Shown piece by piece: positions 39,777 to 52,760 of a DNA stretch of 64,000 nucleotides. Numbering within the stretch: the stretch's first letter is position 1; the number at the start of each line of letters is the position of its first letter. A program made the position numbers and the translations under genes. A model generated the notes under the pieces. The model saw only the letters and a list, made by a program, of their open reading frames with translations. It did not search any database and had not been told where the DNA came from. Source of the DNA: Dicaeum eximium (lineage: Eukaryota; Chordata; Aves; Passeriformes; Dicaeidae); NCBI GenBank assembly GCA_013396995.1, contig VWZP01005600.1:496001-560000 (forward strand), given 5' to 3'.

Positions 39777-40223
39777 ATTGTTACCTAGTCCAATGGCATA
39801 GGACTAACAGAAAGAGAAAACTGACTGGTCACACTGAACTCCTGACCCAACAGTAAAATTCCCATGGTATGAAGTTGCATGACAAAGAGTGGCCCCTAAA
39901 GCAGTGGTGCCAACATAGCTCTGGATACTGCTACCCATGGTGCAAAGCAGTTCTGGCAGCACCAGGATTCTAAAATACAGCTGTATTGACATACTGCTTC
40001 TCCTAACATGACTGATTTTCCTTTTGTAACTTCAGTGTGATAGATTTTGAAAGAGTCACTCTGGTGATCAATAGCAATTTTTCACAGCATTTTTGGGATT
40101 TCAAACTTCCTTTTCCTTTACTGTTTTTACATTCAGTCCACCCAAAGGATTAATGTCAGTCTCTATTCAGAAATTATCTGAGTTTAAGAAAACATGTGCA
40201 TTCACTTTCCTTCTCTTTGAAAA

Positions 40224-40285
40224 TCTCACAGAGTTGAATTCCATGGAGCTGTGAGACTGTTCTAGCCTGTCATGCTCAGGTGGAT
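40224..40285. repeat. dispersed repeat pair, copy B
   Basis: Second copy of the 60-base sequence at 39301. The outer arms ctcacag (40225-40231) and ctgtgag (40249-40255) are kept, but the inner palindrome of copy A is degraded. The sequence to its right, up to about 40500, is GC-richer and may belong to the same unknown element. Confidence 0.6.
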
Positions 40286-42574
40286 GAGGATGAGCCCCTC
40301 ATCAGTATAAATGAGAGCACACAGGGAAGACAGAAGCAATGGACAATTCTGTGGGAAGCAGAGAGCAGGACTCTTGCTGACCTGTTTGGGCAGAAGAGGC
40401 TCTGGCAGTGTTTGTGGGGTAGCAGGCTCCAGGCTACCCAACAGCCTGTGCCTCTGGCCATGCCAGCCTTGTCCTGTCTCACTGGAGTTTTGCTTTTAGC
40501 TCTAATGATGACTTTCTTTAATAACCAAATGCTATTCTAAGTCTAATTGGCATTACTGGTCCTCAGCTTTGTATAGTCACATGAAATAACTGTAATTTTT
40601 AAAGAAAATGTACAGATGAGTGGTCAGTGTGGGCAGAATTCCCTGTTTCTGACCCTACTGTGACAATGCAGCACTGACTGCAGAGAGAGGGCACAGGGGG
40701 GCATGGGGTACACCAGCACTGTGAAGGTGCCACGGGTCCAGGCCTGGGAGGGGCAGAACAGTTTCTAAGGGTAAGGAAGAAAACAGTGAACAGCCTGTGA
40801 CACACAGGAGAGACTGCCCAGACTGCAAATGCAGATGTTACACAGAGCTGCAGACTGTGGAGAAAGAGCAAGGTGCAAGAACACATCAGAAATTTTATGG
40901 GAGCCCCAAACATTCCCAAGCTGAGGAGGATGAAAAACCCAACAGCAGCATTGTGCTTTTCCCAGGCAAAGAGAAAGATGGCCCCTAGCCAGCAGTGCCA
41001 TACCCCTCCTGCAACAGGAATGGCTCACCAAAATCTTCCTCCAGGCTGAAAACCACAGCCCTCGGACCCAGGGGCGGTGGGAGTGCAGCATAATGTGGGA
41101 AAGGAAGGGGTAGGTGCTCAGTACTGTATGCAACAACTTCAAATTTATTACTTGCACTTCTTTCTATTTATTGAGACTTTTTGTGTAATGGCTTTCTCCT
41201 CTCACCTTTTCCTCCTTTTCCTGTAACAGCTGCATGTGGTCTAACAGTAATTTTTTGATTAGCTTGCTGTGTTCCATTAACAATAAATTCTTGACTTTAT
41301 GGTTGTCTTTCTCTTTTGCCCTAACCTGGAGTTGAGGTTAGGGCCCCTGTTCCCCAGTGAAACAGTGAGCTTTAACAAAAAAACAATGATCCAAATAATC
41401 TTTTGCTTCTCTAAGACAAGGAGACAAAAACAAAATGTATTCTTTTACTTACTCATGTCCAAAATCCATATAGATTTTGTTTGGAAAGGCTAACTGTGAT
41501 TAAAGAACAGAAGGAAAACATATGTCCAAAGAATCACTGCTAAAAAAATACTTCAGGGAAGTCTTTCATTGCATAAACCCCCTTGTAACTTCAGGAGCTA
41601 TTTAGCTGGATATCTGTGCACAACCAACAGGAAAAAATGCCTGAGTCACTCCAAATGAGTGCGAGTTGGCAGGTCTGCAGAGCTCAGCACTGTCTCTTGC
41701 CAAGTGTCATGCTTCATACAGAAGACTCACGCATCAGGTGTCCATGTCACACTTTTATTTCACTCTGCATAAATCTCACACAGAGAAATCTTGACAAGGT
41801 TTGTTTTATGCCAACACAGTACTCCATAAGCATTTCTCTGATGGGAACTGGAAAGACCAAAAGCTGGCAGCTGGATCAGCTTAGGTGAAGTTTTGATTCC
41901 TGCATCAGAAGTTATCCAGCAAACTGTTGTGCCAGCCACTGCTGGAGCCTGAGCACTCACCCAGGAGCGTGTGTGTGATGTCCTCAGAGCTTCCCCAGCC
42001 CCAGCATCACAGCCATGCTCTGCTGCACTGGCAAATCTAATACACAGTGACCTTGCTCATACTCCTGCTCTTAGGCTCTGGAGAAAACTTCTTTGTTTTT
42101 GTCAAATGAATGATATAATGAAAGCTGTCATGTGGCAAACCACATTCAAACAGATTTTACTGTGTCATGTAACTAGTATTTTATGTTTTATTCTGTTTAG
42201 CGGTTGAAGTTCACTCTTTCATACAACACTCTCATGTTTTGTTTAATTCTGTCTATATTTCATTCTATTTTGTCATATCTGATTAAGCTCTATTTGAAAC
42301 TCTTACTTTGCATTAGCACACTGGCTCTATTCCTATCTGTTTTGAGCTACGTGGATAAATCATGTGCTTGGAGCAGTGCCTCAGTAATCAAATTGTCTGC
42401 TGAGAGTGCAGTTCCATGCTGTAATTTTTGCTAGTGCTGAACCCAGTGTAAACAGATCCTGCCCTCCTCCTCTCACACCCACTCATCCCTGCCTGGCCTG
42501 CCAGCTCTGCCCTGCTCAAACACAACTGCAAACACAGGGGCTGAGGAGCTGACTTAGGGGAACTGCCCCAGTCT

Positions 42575-42670
42575 GAAAAAAAAAAAAACACCAAAACAAA
42601 TGAAAGAAAAACCCAAACAAAATTCCCCCTCCAAAAAACCCCCAAACAAAGACAAAGAAACCCCAAACTG
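42575..42670. repeat. A/C-rich low-complexity tract
   Basis: Adenine runs alternating with short cytosine runs for about 95 bases. The complement reads as G/T sequence and opens a spurious aromatic-rich frame on the minus strand. Confidence 0.85.
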
Positions 42671-42831
42671 TGCCATTTATAAACCGATGTGGAAACTCCA
42701 CCTGTGCAATTTCACCTGCTCAACTCCAGGAACTGTCACGGGAGGCAGGAGGGGAAAGAGGGGGGGAGCTGAGCAGGGAGGTCTTGCACCAGCCTTGCTG
42801 GAATTGATCATCCTGCAGACCTCTGCTGGCA

Positions 42832-42850
42832 GGGAAGGGAGGGGAGGGGG
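42832..42850 (+). other. tight G-quadruplex motif
   Basis: Guanine runs 42832-42834, 42837-42839, 42841-42844 and 42846-42850 are separated by loops of 2, 1 and 1 bases, the arrangement with the highest expected stability. More G runs lie 50-100 bases upstream (42751-42766). Confidence 0.75.
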
Positions 42851-45060
42851 TTCAACAGGCACCTTAGAAGGGAAAGTTCATGATCCTTCCTGCTCCTTCC
42901 ACAAAGAAGAGGATTTGCTCAAGATTCCTCCCTCTACAGAGACACGATTTTGAGCTCAGTTGCCTTTGTATACTTTATTCGCTATGTATCAAGACATCCA
43001 TCCTCTATTTTGCACTGTTTGAAGAAATAAAGGTATACACTCTGCAGGTTATGGAATCTTGGCACTACTCCCCAGCAATTTTGCGTTCCGTTGCCTTTCT
43101 TCTCTGTGTATTGTCCATGAAAATTACCCATTTATTTTAAAAATATCTTTCAGATACATAAGCCATATAGGGAAGAAATCCATTCTAAGAATAACTGGAA
43201 GCTAACAGCTCCATAGTCATCTAAGAGAGGGGTTCTTCCATTTATGAAATCCCTGCAGTACCTACTGAGTGATTCAGAGCTGAGCTGACACCTACTTTAC
43301 TTTACAAGGCTCAGGAGCCCTTTGCATTAGGCACCTCCAGGTCTTTTCCTTTCGTGTGATACTGGTTCTCTCTTTGCTTTTGCTGCCACCCTTGATCCTC
43401 CCAGTGCTCCAATGCCACGCACAATTTGGCTGCTGGCTTGCCAAGAACAGCTCCCCTACTGAAATGTACCCTGCGATGGTTTCGTTCAGAGAAGGAGGTT
43501 TCATCCTGGGAGCAGCAGTTTTCAAAGAGAACAACGTTTATCAGGAAAAGGAAAACCACTACTCCTTATGGTATTTTATGAAAATTCCCTGGAAGAGTAT
43601 ATGGGATAAACAACTTATGCATAATGCCTTCTTAAGCATAAGATTTCTTGGAAACTTCGTTCTCCAACAGGCAGGACATTAAATCTGCCTGTGATACTTA
43701 TCTCCTCCACCTGCACGTTTATTTCCCTATCCTTTTAACTCACTCCTTTAAAATACTTTACAACACCCTTGATTCTTGGACCAGCTGAGGCAGTGAACTC
43801 ACTTTCCTGCTAAAACTTGAAACTTTACTAACCCAAACCAAGGTGAGATAATATACTAGAGAGGAATACAACCTTCTATAGTAAGTATGATAATACATTT
43901 TTCCCTTCTAGTGACCATTTCTTGACTTCACTGCCAGCATCCATTCTATTCCATAGGACAGTGGAAAGCTGGAAGAAGAATCCCTGATACATTACTGTAC
44001 TTACGTTTACCATGTGTGGCAAAACGTTCTTAAATAACACCTCTATTTGTCTGTGACACAGCAGGGAGTAAATGAAAATGTTTATTCTGACCCCTCAGCA
44101 GAAAGAACTCCCTTAATCCACTCACTGATGAGATAACACTGTAGGATTACAATAATCAACTTGCAGTATGTCCTCTATTAGAGCACTAAAGATAGAGAAT
44201 TTCATATCCACTGGGAAATGATTCTTCACTTACGTAACAGTGAGAGGCTTTTGCCCTTTGAGATCACATTTTTCACCCCATGCTGAGCCCTCAAACGGCT
44301 TCTGTATCAAATGGCTAATATTAAGCTAAATACTACAATTCTAAAAGCCTGTAACTAAAAGAAAAATTGTTTGCAAGGCCTACTATTGATTTAAGTAATG
44401 CAATGATAAAGAGACAGATGTTAACAATATACTTAAGCCTCTAAGCATCCTCATAGGGGTAGAGTTACAATGTACTGCTTGTGAGTGGCTCTTATTTAAA
44501 TGTAGATACAAATCTCAATCACTTCCTGCCCTAAGAAATTTAAAAACTGCTAATACTGTAGGGAAAGTGATTGTTCCATAGATTCCACCACAGTTCCTCG
44601 TGACCACTGCCTAATGTCATGCAGGAGCTCTCCATTTGCCACAGAATTACTGAGTTTTGTCAAAATTCGAGTAATGAAACATGGGGAGGAAGGGAGGGAG
44701 GACGAGAAAACTCAGATAATTCATTCAAACCAGATTTTTTTCCATACACTTTTCTAAAGGAAATTTTAAGTGTCAAAAAATACATATCTTGTGCTCATTA
44801 TTAAATGCTAAATACCACAGTGTTTTGAGCTGCCTTGTGGCCATTGTAAAGAAAACAGGTGTTCTGATAGATTATAAAGTGTGAGTCAGAGGATGTGCAG
44901 AACAGAATTTTAATGAGGCTGCGAGCACACGAATCTGACTAGCCTTTTGAACATGATGCTAAAACACTGAAAGTCTTCTTAAAAGAGACAAAAAGCAGGA
45001 ACACAACTAAAAAATCCTCATTAATGTACAGCAAGTGAATGCGGTGCGGAAAGTCATTAA

Positions 45061-45470
45061 GTCAGGTTTTGTAAGGCTCCGGTGACCGCGGGGTCTGCGG
45101 GAGAGGAGCGAGAGGCTCCGGACAAGCCCTCGGGGTGGGGCTGGCTGGTTCAAAGGCGCATTCATCATTCTTGCCTTTGATCTGGGCGACTCCTGCTGCT
45201 AAAACATGCAAATTTCTTAATGATGTGCTCGGCCGTGTGAAGGGCCAGCCTGACATTGCAGTAACTACAGCAGAAAATCTCCGCTGCACCTTGCGCAGCC
45301 CCCGGCTCCATCTCCGGCGGTGTGAGCAGCAGATGGCACCGAGCCGCTGTGTGGGCTGGCTGACGTGTGTGTGCTCAGACCTTCCCAAAACACGAGCTGA
45401 GAGCATCCTTATCGCAGCGGAGAGCCACCCAAACCACTCGGATCATGGCACTCGCACAGAGCCTCTCCAA
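45061..45470. promoter_or_regulatory. CpG-rich element with TCF/LEF and octamer motifs
   Basis: Some 25 CpGs fall in 400 bases in an otherwise AT-rich region. Inside are ttcaaagg (45149-45156) and cctttgat (45174-45181), two TCF/LEF-type sites in opposite orientation. A perfect octamer, atgcaaat (45206-45213), is followed at once by a homeobox-like ttaatgat. Frames of 114 and 127 codons are open on opposite strands, as expected in CpG-rich sequence; neither resembles a known protein. It could be an enhancer or a small CpG-island promoter. Confidence 0.4.
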
Positions 45471-48400
45471 CAGGCTTCAAAGATAGTAAAAAAAAGTCAT
45501 TCCGTGATTGGCATTTAGGAATAAAGTAGTTTTGAAAAAAAAGAAAATAATTCTTGCAAGCCCCATATCTCAGAATAGTTTTCTCTGACTGGTAACAAAA
45601 TTGCTGGCTTAAAACTCAACCTGGGCGTTACTATAAGGAGAACATCTGAGAGGGGGAATGAAAAGGAGTGAAAGTGGCCTCCCAAACTGACACCACATCG
45701 GTTGCTCTTCAGTTTTCCTCACATGATTAAAACAAAGGAGAGGGTGAGGGAAAAAAAAAATCACATCTCTATACCCAGTATAAATGAGCACTTGCATGTA
45801 TACCCAGTTTTGAGACAGCGTTTGTTTTGATATCTGTGAGCTTCAAGACTGAATGTAAATACAGAAGTGGATCTTTAGTAGGAAGACTGCCTCAGACACA
45901 AACCCATGTGCAAAAGACACAGAAACAATATTTTGAGGAAAAAAAATATGACATTTGCTTTATATGAATTACTATTTCAGTATAATTCCATTGGTCTGTT
46001 AATGATTCCCACGCTTTATTGAGGTTATTCTCTTCCTGTCAAGCACATGCTGTCAGGAGCAGCCCTGTGTTCTGCAGCTAGCTGGTCCATGCTTTGTGAA
46101 ACACACAAGTTGTTCAGCGTATGCATTTTTCACCTCCCACACACTTTTGGACATATGCTGTTTACTTTTTAAACTCCAAAAAGTGAGCATAGAAAATTAC
46201 TTCTGCACAGAGGATTTCTTTAGCTCAGCCTTTGAAGCAACATCCACTTGGGTTTCTGGCATTGGAAGCTGATGAGAAATGACAGGGCATTAACAAAGAG
46301 AAGGAGCTATTCCTTTCTGCAAGGGCTACCCTAAAAATGTCAGGTATAGGAAACAGAACAACAAACAGAGCATCAGTCTCCTGTCATAAAGTCCATTGTA
46401 GAATCAATAGGCAACATCTTCTGACAACACCAGATATATGATTTCTAACCCAGAATGAGGATCTACAGTCTTGAATAAAAAGGCAGAACAGCCTGATAAA
46501 CTGGGCTCTACTAGTTTTTAGTAGAGAGAGACAAGGTTTTAGTTATTTTCCTGAAGGAGAGAAGGTAAGATGGCCCAACAATGAGGGAACTCCAGAAAAT
46601 GTATGAAAAGGCCAGGTGAGAACTTCAGGAAAGTTTGAATAAGAGACATCCTTGGGAAAGCCAGAGTGCCAGTGTTACTGGCTTGGCTGGCTGGGGTCTT
46701 CAAGGGTCCTAGGAAGTGTAAAAATCCAGAATGCCAGGTTTGAAACCCAAAGTGTCAAATGTTCCTTGAAAAATGTAGTCATATTATTTGTGGGGAAAAC
46801 TGTGATCTTCTGATGCTCATGTGGACACATTAATACGTAAAAGAATGTGTGTGTGATATATCTGTATGTACGTGGGAATGTAAATCCTGTGGATATAGAA
46901 ATGAAAGCATCAGCTTCAGCACAAAATACTCCCTGGCAGGAATAAACCTGGAGTGCATTTCTCAATAGCAGAACTCATAAACATAGGACAGGTGCCTACA
47001 AAATACCCCTAGGAGTACTTTAATCCTTTCATTATGCCTTTAACCTTGACACTGTATACTTCATGTTATTTTCTGTCAGAGTTTTTTGGTTCTGTATTTC
47101 TTCTGGATGGACTTACTCATTTTTAGAACTATGTAAAATTAAATTTCTCCATATTTAGATAATCTTATAAAAACTTCAGGGATGTTTCTTGTGCATTTTT
47201 ACTTTTCTCCCTGCTATTATAACTTTAAAAGTTAGATGAAACTTGGCAAAGCCTAATCAAGAAAATCAGGAAGTTCAAAAATTGTATTAAAAGAAGGGAA
47301 CAAGCAATTGAAAGAGAAAGTGTGTTGAAATTCCAGTTTGCATCCCTACAACCAGAGAAAGGATCTAAACTAAAATGTGTGCACCAACGCCTTAGTAAGT
47401 ACAAATATAATGAAACTACCCTGACTTGCAGTGAAGTACCAGCCCACACAGAAAACGCCTCTATTATTATAGCTTAAAGCATACATGTAGGTGGTGGGAA
47501 AGGTGACTAGAGTTTCATTTTCCTTGGCCATATACTCTGGTCTTTCTTTAGAAGAAAAAAACCCACAAACATAAGAAACTGGAAAAACCAGAGTACATTG
47601 GGATGAATACCTCTAAATTATTCCACACACCCACCTCTCCCAATCACAATTAAAATAATTCATGATGCAGAAAACCTGTGACCTGCACACACTTTCTGCG
47701 CTAAAAATACAATTTATATGACTTATTTGCAATGCTCATTAACAATACAACACAGGCAGTGGGTACATCTGTATCACAAGCATTCAATCTATAATCTGCA
47801 GAGCACCTTTAGCTAATTATTTAGTGCTCCTGATTTCCCCTTTCAGTGAACTGAAGATCACTGGTGCCAAGGATATTCATTCAGCCATGAACACAAGATC
47901 GTCGCCAAGCACTTTCAGATTTTTTCTCTTATTAAGCTTTTTAATGTATAATTAGAGATTTCTATACCAAGTGGATACTTGTCAGCTCTTTACAACCTAG
48001 TGCAAAACATATGTTCTAAAAAGATATTAACGAATAGCTTGAATGGGTATTTTGGTTCCTGTATGGATATTCCTGCAGATACTGGACATTTTCAAGGCAT
48101 GTATTTGCACACACTCAGCCAGAAAGCATGAGCCATTAGAACTGTATCTTATTTTGATGAAAATAAAAGAAGCTTCAAAGATATCTTTCTAACATGGCCT
48201 CTATTTTCACTGGGGTTTGTATTTGAGTGTGTAAAAAATTAATTATAAAAATTGATATTTTACATGCTTGCTTTAGTTGGATAAATATCCCTGCTTCCAA
48301 ATCTGCTTCACCTACCTGCCTGTTCTCTCAAAATCTCTATTAGTATAATCCAGCTGAAGTGTTAAGAACAGATATTACTGTTTCAATTATCAACAGATGG

Positions 48401-50960
48401 CTTTCCTGCATACTTTTTTAGTCTTGTGATCAAATGAAACCTGCTCTAACAACAGCTTCTTCCAAGTTTCTGTTTTTCAGAGTCAAGGTGAAATAAAGGA
48501 AAGGAGCCCTTTCCCAGCTGAATGGAAAACGTGTTGAACGTGTTCTTACTGAGTTCAGCAACAGAAGTTTCCAGGAGTGAAGCCTGGGCTCAGTGCATGT
48601 AAACACTGAAGTTTTTGTGTTAGTTTGCTATAGGTACCGTTTAAGTTACATTTTAAAATAGCTTTATTGTAAACGTTGCATATTTATCACTTGCCTACAG
48701 AGAGTAGGTAGGAGTTTGACAGTGTTGCCAAAGAAATGTCAGTAAATGAAAAGCAAGTGCCTAAATTTTCAGTTGGAGAACAATAAACCTTCTAATTATT
48801 CCACATAAGTTACAGCTTTTGTGTAGTAAACACCAAATAATCAGGAACTGAAAGTTTAGATTTGGAAACAAAATTTTTGAAATATTTAAATGACAATAGT
48901 AGTGCAATGGCCCTTTAAAATGAAAAAGCATGAGGTTTAATAGTTTACACCCTACCAATTCCCCATAAGTCCAGAATGCTCAGATCTTCAAGGAAATAAT
49001 CTTAATGTCTTCCATAGCACATAAGCTCATAAAAGAGGAACCAGAGCAAAAAAGGACCATATACATTTTTCTTTTCTTTTTTCAAGTTGATTGCTTGGCA
49101 ATACCAGTGAATGAGCACGTCTCTAAATCAATCCCTTCAACAGTTAACAGGCAACTAACTAACGAGAAATGTTTAATTGTCTCAGGGGATCTTTAGCTTT
49201 TCTTCCCTTGCTCACTGAGAATGGCACACACCTTCTTCACAAACACAAATTTATCAAATGCTGACCTTGTGAAAAACAGTACTCCCCAGGCCAGAGAGGT
49301 GAATTTACAACTGGTATCAGAACTGTATCGTCTTTCCTTCATGCACACAAAATAACTTTGTGCTGTGTCTCCGGGGTCCAGGTGGGAGCTGTACAGCTCA
49401 GCTGGGAAACAGGAACCCCATAAATCTCCCTTGGACCAGAGGGAGGCCCAGCACAGCATCACCTGGCCATGCAGGGCATTTTGGGTGGCTTTCAGTGGCT
49501 TGGAAAAAGAGGTAGAGGTAACAGATTGACATTGGTGTAAGAATGCCAACAGACAGGCAAGCATATAAAGTTCCCTGTTCCAGTTACTACTGCACTAAAT
49601 GGTCCACCAAAGTTTACCCTTAAATAAAGGAAAGCATACAACAAGATGTAAAAAACAGCCCTCTCGTTTTGTGCAGATATTACATTCACAAGAACAAATC
49701 ATCCAGGGGATTTCCATATTTGAAGTGCAGCCAAAATGGTGCAGTAGGATACAGCTGTAATACAGCCTGGTGGAGGTATTCATTTTTGTTTTCTGAGCAT
49801 CATTCCAGTGGCACAAATGATATTTCCCATATGCCCTAAGTCTGCAAAAATGATGATGAAAGCTTCATAAATTACTGATGCATTGCTTAGACATACTTTA
49901 TAAAATTAATAAATTGTTCATGAAGCAATGGAATGATGTGAAAGCTTCCAATAGAGATTGTATGTAAGTCTTCCTTGGGTAGTTGCTATAAAGAAAAGGC
50001 CCTTTAGAATGGAGATTAAGATGAAGCAGCTTCATGATTAGATAGAGCACTCACACAGCAACAAAATCAGAGCAAGTTCATTATTTTCCAGCACTCTAAA
50101 GAAGTGTGCACAAAAGACTAATAAAAGTTACACAGCGAGAATGTAAAGAAAGAGATTCAACACTGCACTGGGTAAAGATGGGTCTGGGCTGTGATTGCAG
50201 GTGACCAGCAGCACAAACAGCTGTGTACAGCTAATACAAACAAAACCAGAAGAACTGAATAACAGAAAACCAAAAATACAAACAAATACCTTCTACCCTC
50301 TCTCCTGGACAACTGTCAATTGAGAGAGTAACTGACTTTACAGTACATTAATTAATGCAATTTAGCAGCAAATTCAAGTTCTCAGAAGGTCCACAAGGCC
50401 TGTAAAGCCTATACTAATGTGCTCTACTCTACTTCCATTGAAGGGACAATTTCTCAGCCCTAGAAAACCCAGAAAAGTAACACAGGAGAACAAACTCAGA
50501 GAGATACATATTAAATAAATATTAAAATACTTTGAAATTGTTTAAAGAAAGATGAGCTCTGCCTTCTCTCAGTGGAAGGCAGGATTTCAGAGGTTCATAT
50601 TGTCTTTTTTCCTCCTAAGTGTCAGATGTTTCCTGCTTCTTATTTTCACAGCTGAATATGCAGGGCTGACCTAAACCTGCTGCTGAGGAGATCGTGCATG
50701 GCTCATGCACACAAACAGACTGAAAACAGCACAGCTCTTCTGTGGTGGGTTTAGACACCACACACAGGTCACACACTGACCTTTGCTTAGGCCAGGCAAG
50801 CGAGGCAAGGAGGCAGCAGCTGCCAAGGGAATTTTATCCACGTGGCCATGAACCACGTCAGCACCAGCACTGGGCAGTGCAGAGTGACCACTGAGCGAGA
50901 CCCCAGCTGGACACACGGCGGGCACCCACAGGGACGTGGCTGGGAGACTCCTTTGGGACC
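45471..50960. other. AT-rich unique sequence, no gene seen
   Basis: No recognisable exon or transposon. A motif-dense, non-repetitive block at 47640-47990 is listed separately. The minus-strand 123-codon frame at 49193-49564 has no recognised similarity. Confidence 0.5.
47640..47990. promoter_or_regulatory. candidate conserved non-coding element
   Basis: Complex sequence with homeodomain-like cores (attaaaataattcatgatg, gctaattatttag, gtataattag) and no simple repeats. The evidence is appearance only. Confidence 0.22.
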
Positions 50961-51310
50961 AGGGGACCCACAGTGGGTGAGAGGGACCCACAGTGGGTGA
51001 AAGGGGCCCACAGTGGGTGAGAGGGACCCACAGAGAGTGAGAGGGACCCAAAAGGAGTGAGAGGGACCCACAGTGGGTGAGAGGGACCCAAAAGGAGTGA
51101 GAGGGACCCACAGTGGGTGAGAGGGACCCAAAAGGAGTGAGAGAGACCCACAGTGGGTGAGAGGGATCCAAAAGGAGTGAGAGGGACCCACAGTGGGTGA
51201 GAGGGTCCCACAGAGAGGGAGAGGGACCCACAGGGAGTGAGAGGGACCACAGTGGGTGAGAGGGACCCACAGAGAGTGAGAGGGACCACAGTGGGTGAGA
51301 GGGTCCCACT
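50961..51310. repeat. 20-bp minisatellite, 17 units, with higher-order alternation
   Basis: Seventeen units of a 20-base sequence, gagggaccca followed by a variable ten-base half. The main halves are cagtgggtga (A), aaaggagtga (B) and cagagagtga (C). Units at 51041-51200 alternate B-A-B-A, forming a 40-base dimer repeated four times. Near the right end two A units are 19 bases long. Because 20 is not a multiple of 3, all three minus-strand frames stay open and give spurious Ser/Leu/Pro-rich frames of 134-212 codons. Array length is likely polymorphic. Confidence 0.95.
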
Positions 51311-52170
51311 GAGCACCCAGAGCAGCACGGTGCCTCAGGGTATGCTCACCCTGCAGAGTGCACAGGACTCAGAGGATCTGGGGAGATGTTTGAATGAAAT
51401 GCATGGCTGATGGCTCTGCCAGACTCGGGGCCTGATCAGGAAAGCAAACAAGACCTGTATGTGACTGCCCTCCGTGGAGCTCAGCACGCTGGCTGAGCAA
51501 TGCAAATGCTCTCAGGGTAAGGGCCTCTGTCTGTCACAGTCCTTTCCTTTCTACTTGCTTACATTAACGTCAGTCAGAAAACCTTAAAAGCCAAACAGAA
51601 TCGTGGTGCTTTGTTTCCAAAAGTATCATCATGCACTTAGGGCCATCACTCGTACTGCAGCTGCCTTACAGCCATGACAGGCTCTATTACTGTATTTAGC
51701 TGCAATTATTGCCATCATTCCTGCAATGCCATAAACAGGCCTGGCATTTAAAATATTAGTTTATTTCTCAGGTTTCTTGGATGCACAATTGCAATATTGA
51801 GCTGTTTACAGTTACTAGATGCTATAAATTCTGTTGTCATTTTTAGGAACCATTTCTTTTAAATACATATCCAAATGGACCTTAAAATAAACAAATCCAT
51901 GTAGGAGAATTCAATTCCTTAAAATATGCAGTGGGTAACAGAGACTGTTTAGAATATGAGGAAGATCATCTTTGTAAACCCATCCATAAGCTTGGGATAA
52001 ATGCATATTTTAAAAGACTACTTAAATGGATGTACTTTACATTATGGGATTGAGGAATGAATCTATTGAGGAAGCTGAGATGCTCATGATGAGAAGAAAA
52101 ATAAATGAAGTTGTTTGAAAGTTTACAGACTGGAAAGAAGCAATAAAATGCAACACTTTTCATAAATGAC
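51311..52170. other. unique sequence, no gene seen
   Basis: AT-rich sequence between the minisatellite and the ERV LTR, with no recognisable feature. Confidence 0.6.
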
Positions 52171-52752
52171 TGAGCTAGTTTGGGCTGGTGTAGAGCTCAT
52201 TTTCTCTAAGTATGGTATGGGCTGTGTTTGGATTGTGCTGGGAATGGTTTGCTAGGACTGGGATGTTTTCCTCACTGCTGAGCAGGGCTCACACACAGTC
52301 AAGGCCTTTCCTGCTCCTCATCCCACCCCAGCAATGGGGAGCCTGGGGTGCCCATGGAGCTGGGAGGGGACACAGCTGGGACAGCTGACCCTGGGTGACC
52401 ACAGGGATACCCCAGACTGGATGGAATCACACTCATGTATAAATCTTTCCCAAAGAAGGAAGTGGGGATGTTTACAGTGATGGTGTTTGTCTTCCCAAGG
52501 CATCAAGGTGTTGTGTGCCTCTGCTGCCCTGGGGAAGTGATGGATGAATCAATTCTTTGCCTGCCCATAGGAAGTGGTGAACGAATTCCTTGTTTTGCAT
52601 TGCTCCCATGCAGGTTTTGCTTTTACTGTGAAACTCTTTTTGTCTCAAACCACAAGTTTTCTCTCTGCTACCCTTCCCATCCTCTCCCCCATCCCACCAG
52701 TGGGTAGAGGGCTGTGTGAGGTTCAGTTTTTAATTGGGATTAAACTGTGACA
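52171..52752 (+). mobile_element. class II (ERVK-like) endogenous retrovirus 5' LTR
   Basis: A 582-base long terminal repeat that starts TG and ends CA. Its first bases (tgagctagtttgggctgg) and last bases (ggattaaactgtgaca) match the layout of a common avian LTR family, as does the internal block gctgggaggggacacagctggg. A TATA box lies at 52438-52443, and a pyrimidine-rich segment with a catcccaccag word precedes the end. The terminal inverted repeat is imperfect. A primer-binding-site-like sequence follows 8 bases after the end, so this is a 5' LTR rather than a solo LTR. No matching 3' LTR is seen in the window. Confidence 0.82.
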
Positions 52753-52760
52753 GTAATTTT

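Larger units (their letters stand above)
40286..45060. other. mixed-composition unique sequence, no gene seen
   Basis: No exon is recognised. GC-richer patches at 40.3-41.1, 41.9-42.05 and 42.45-42.9 kb have overlapping chance frames. A strong G-quadruplex motif (42832-42850) and an A/C low-complexity tract (42575-42670) lie here. A plus-strand frame over 43356-43682 begins with a hydrophobic stretch but lacks an ATG at that point and any recognised domain. Confidence 0.5.

Noticed and set aside
43356..43682. 108-codon plus-strand frame with signal-peptide-like start
   Set aside because: The hydrophobic start is not preceded by an ATG at that position, and the rest shows no domain; an opposite-strand frame overlaps it.
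49193..49564. 123-codon minus-strand frame
   Set aside because: Looked at as a possible exon or processed gene, but no known family or poly(A) tail and no frame conservation can be shown.
50671..51328. Long overlapping minus-strand open frames (134-212 codons)
   Set aside because: They arise from the 20-bp minisatellite, which lacks stops in all three minus frames; the peptides are pure repeats of Ser/Leu/Pro/Trp-rich words.
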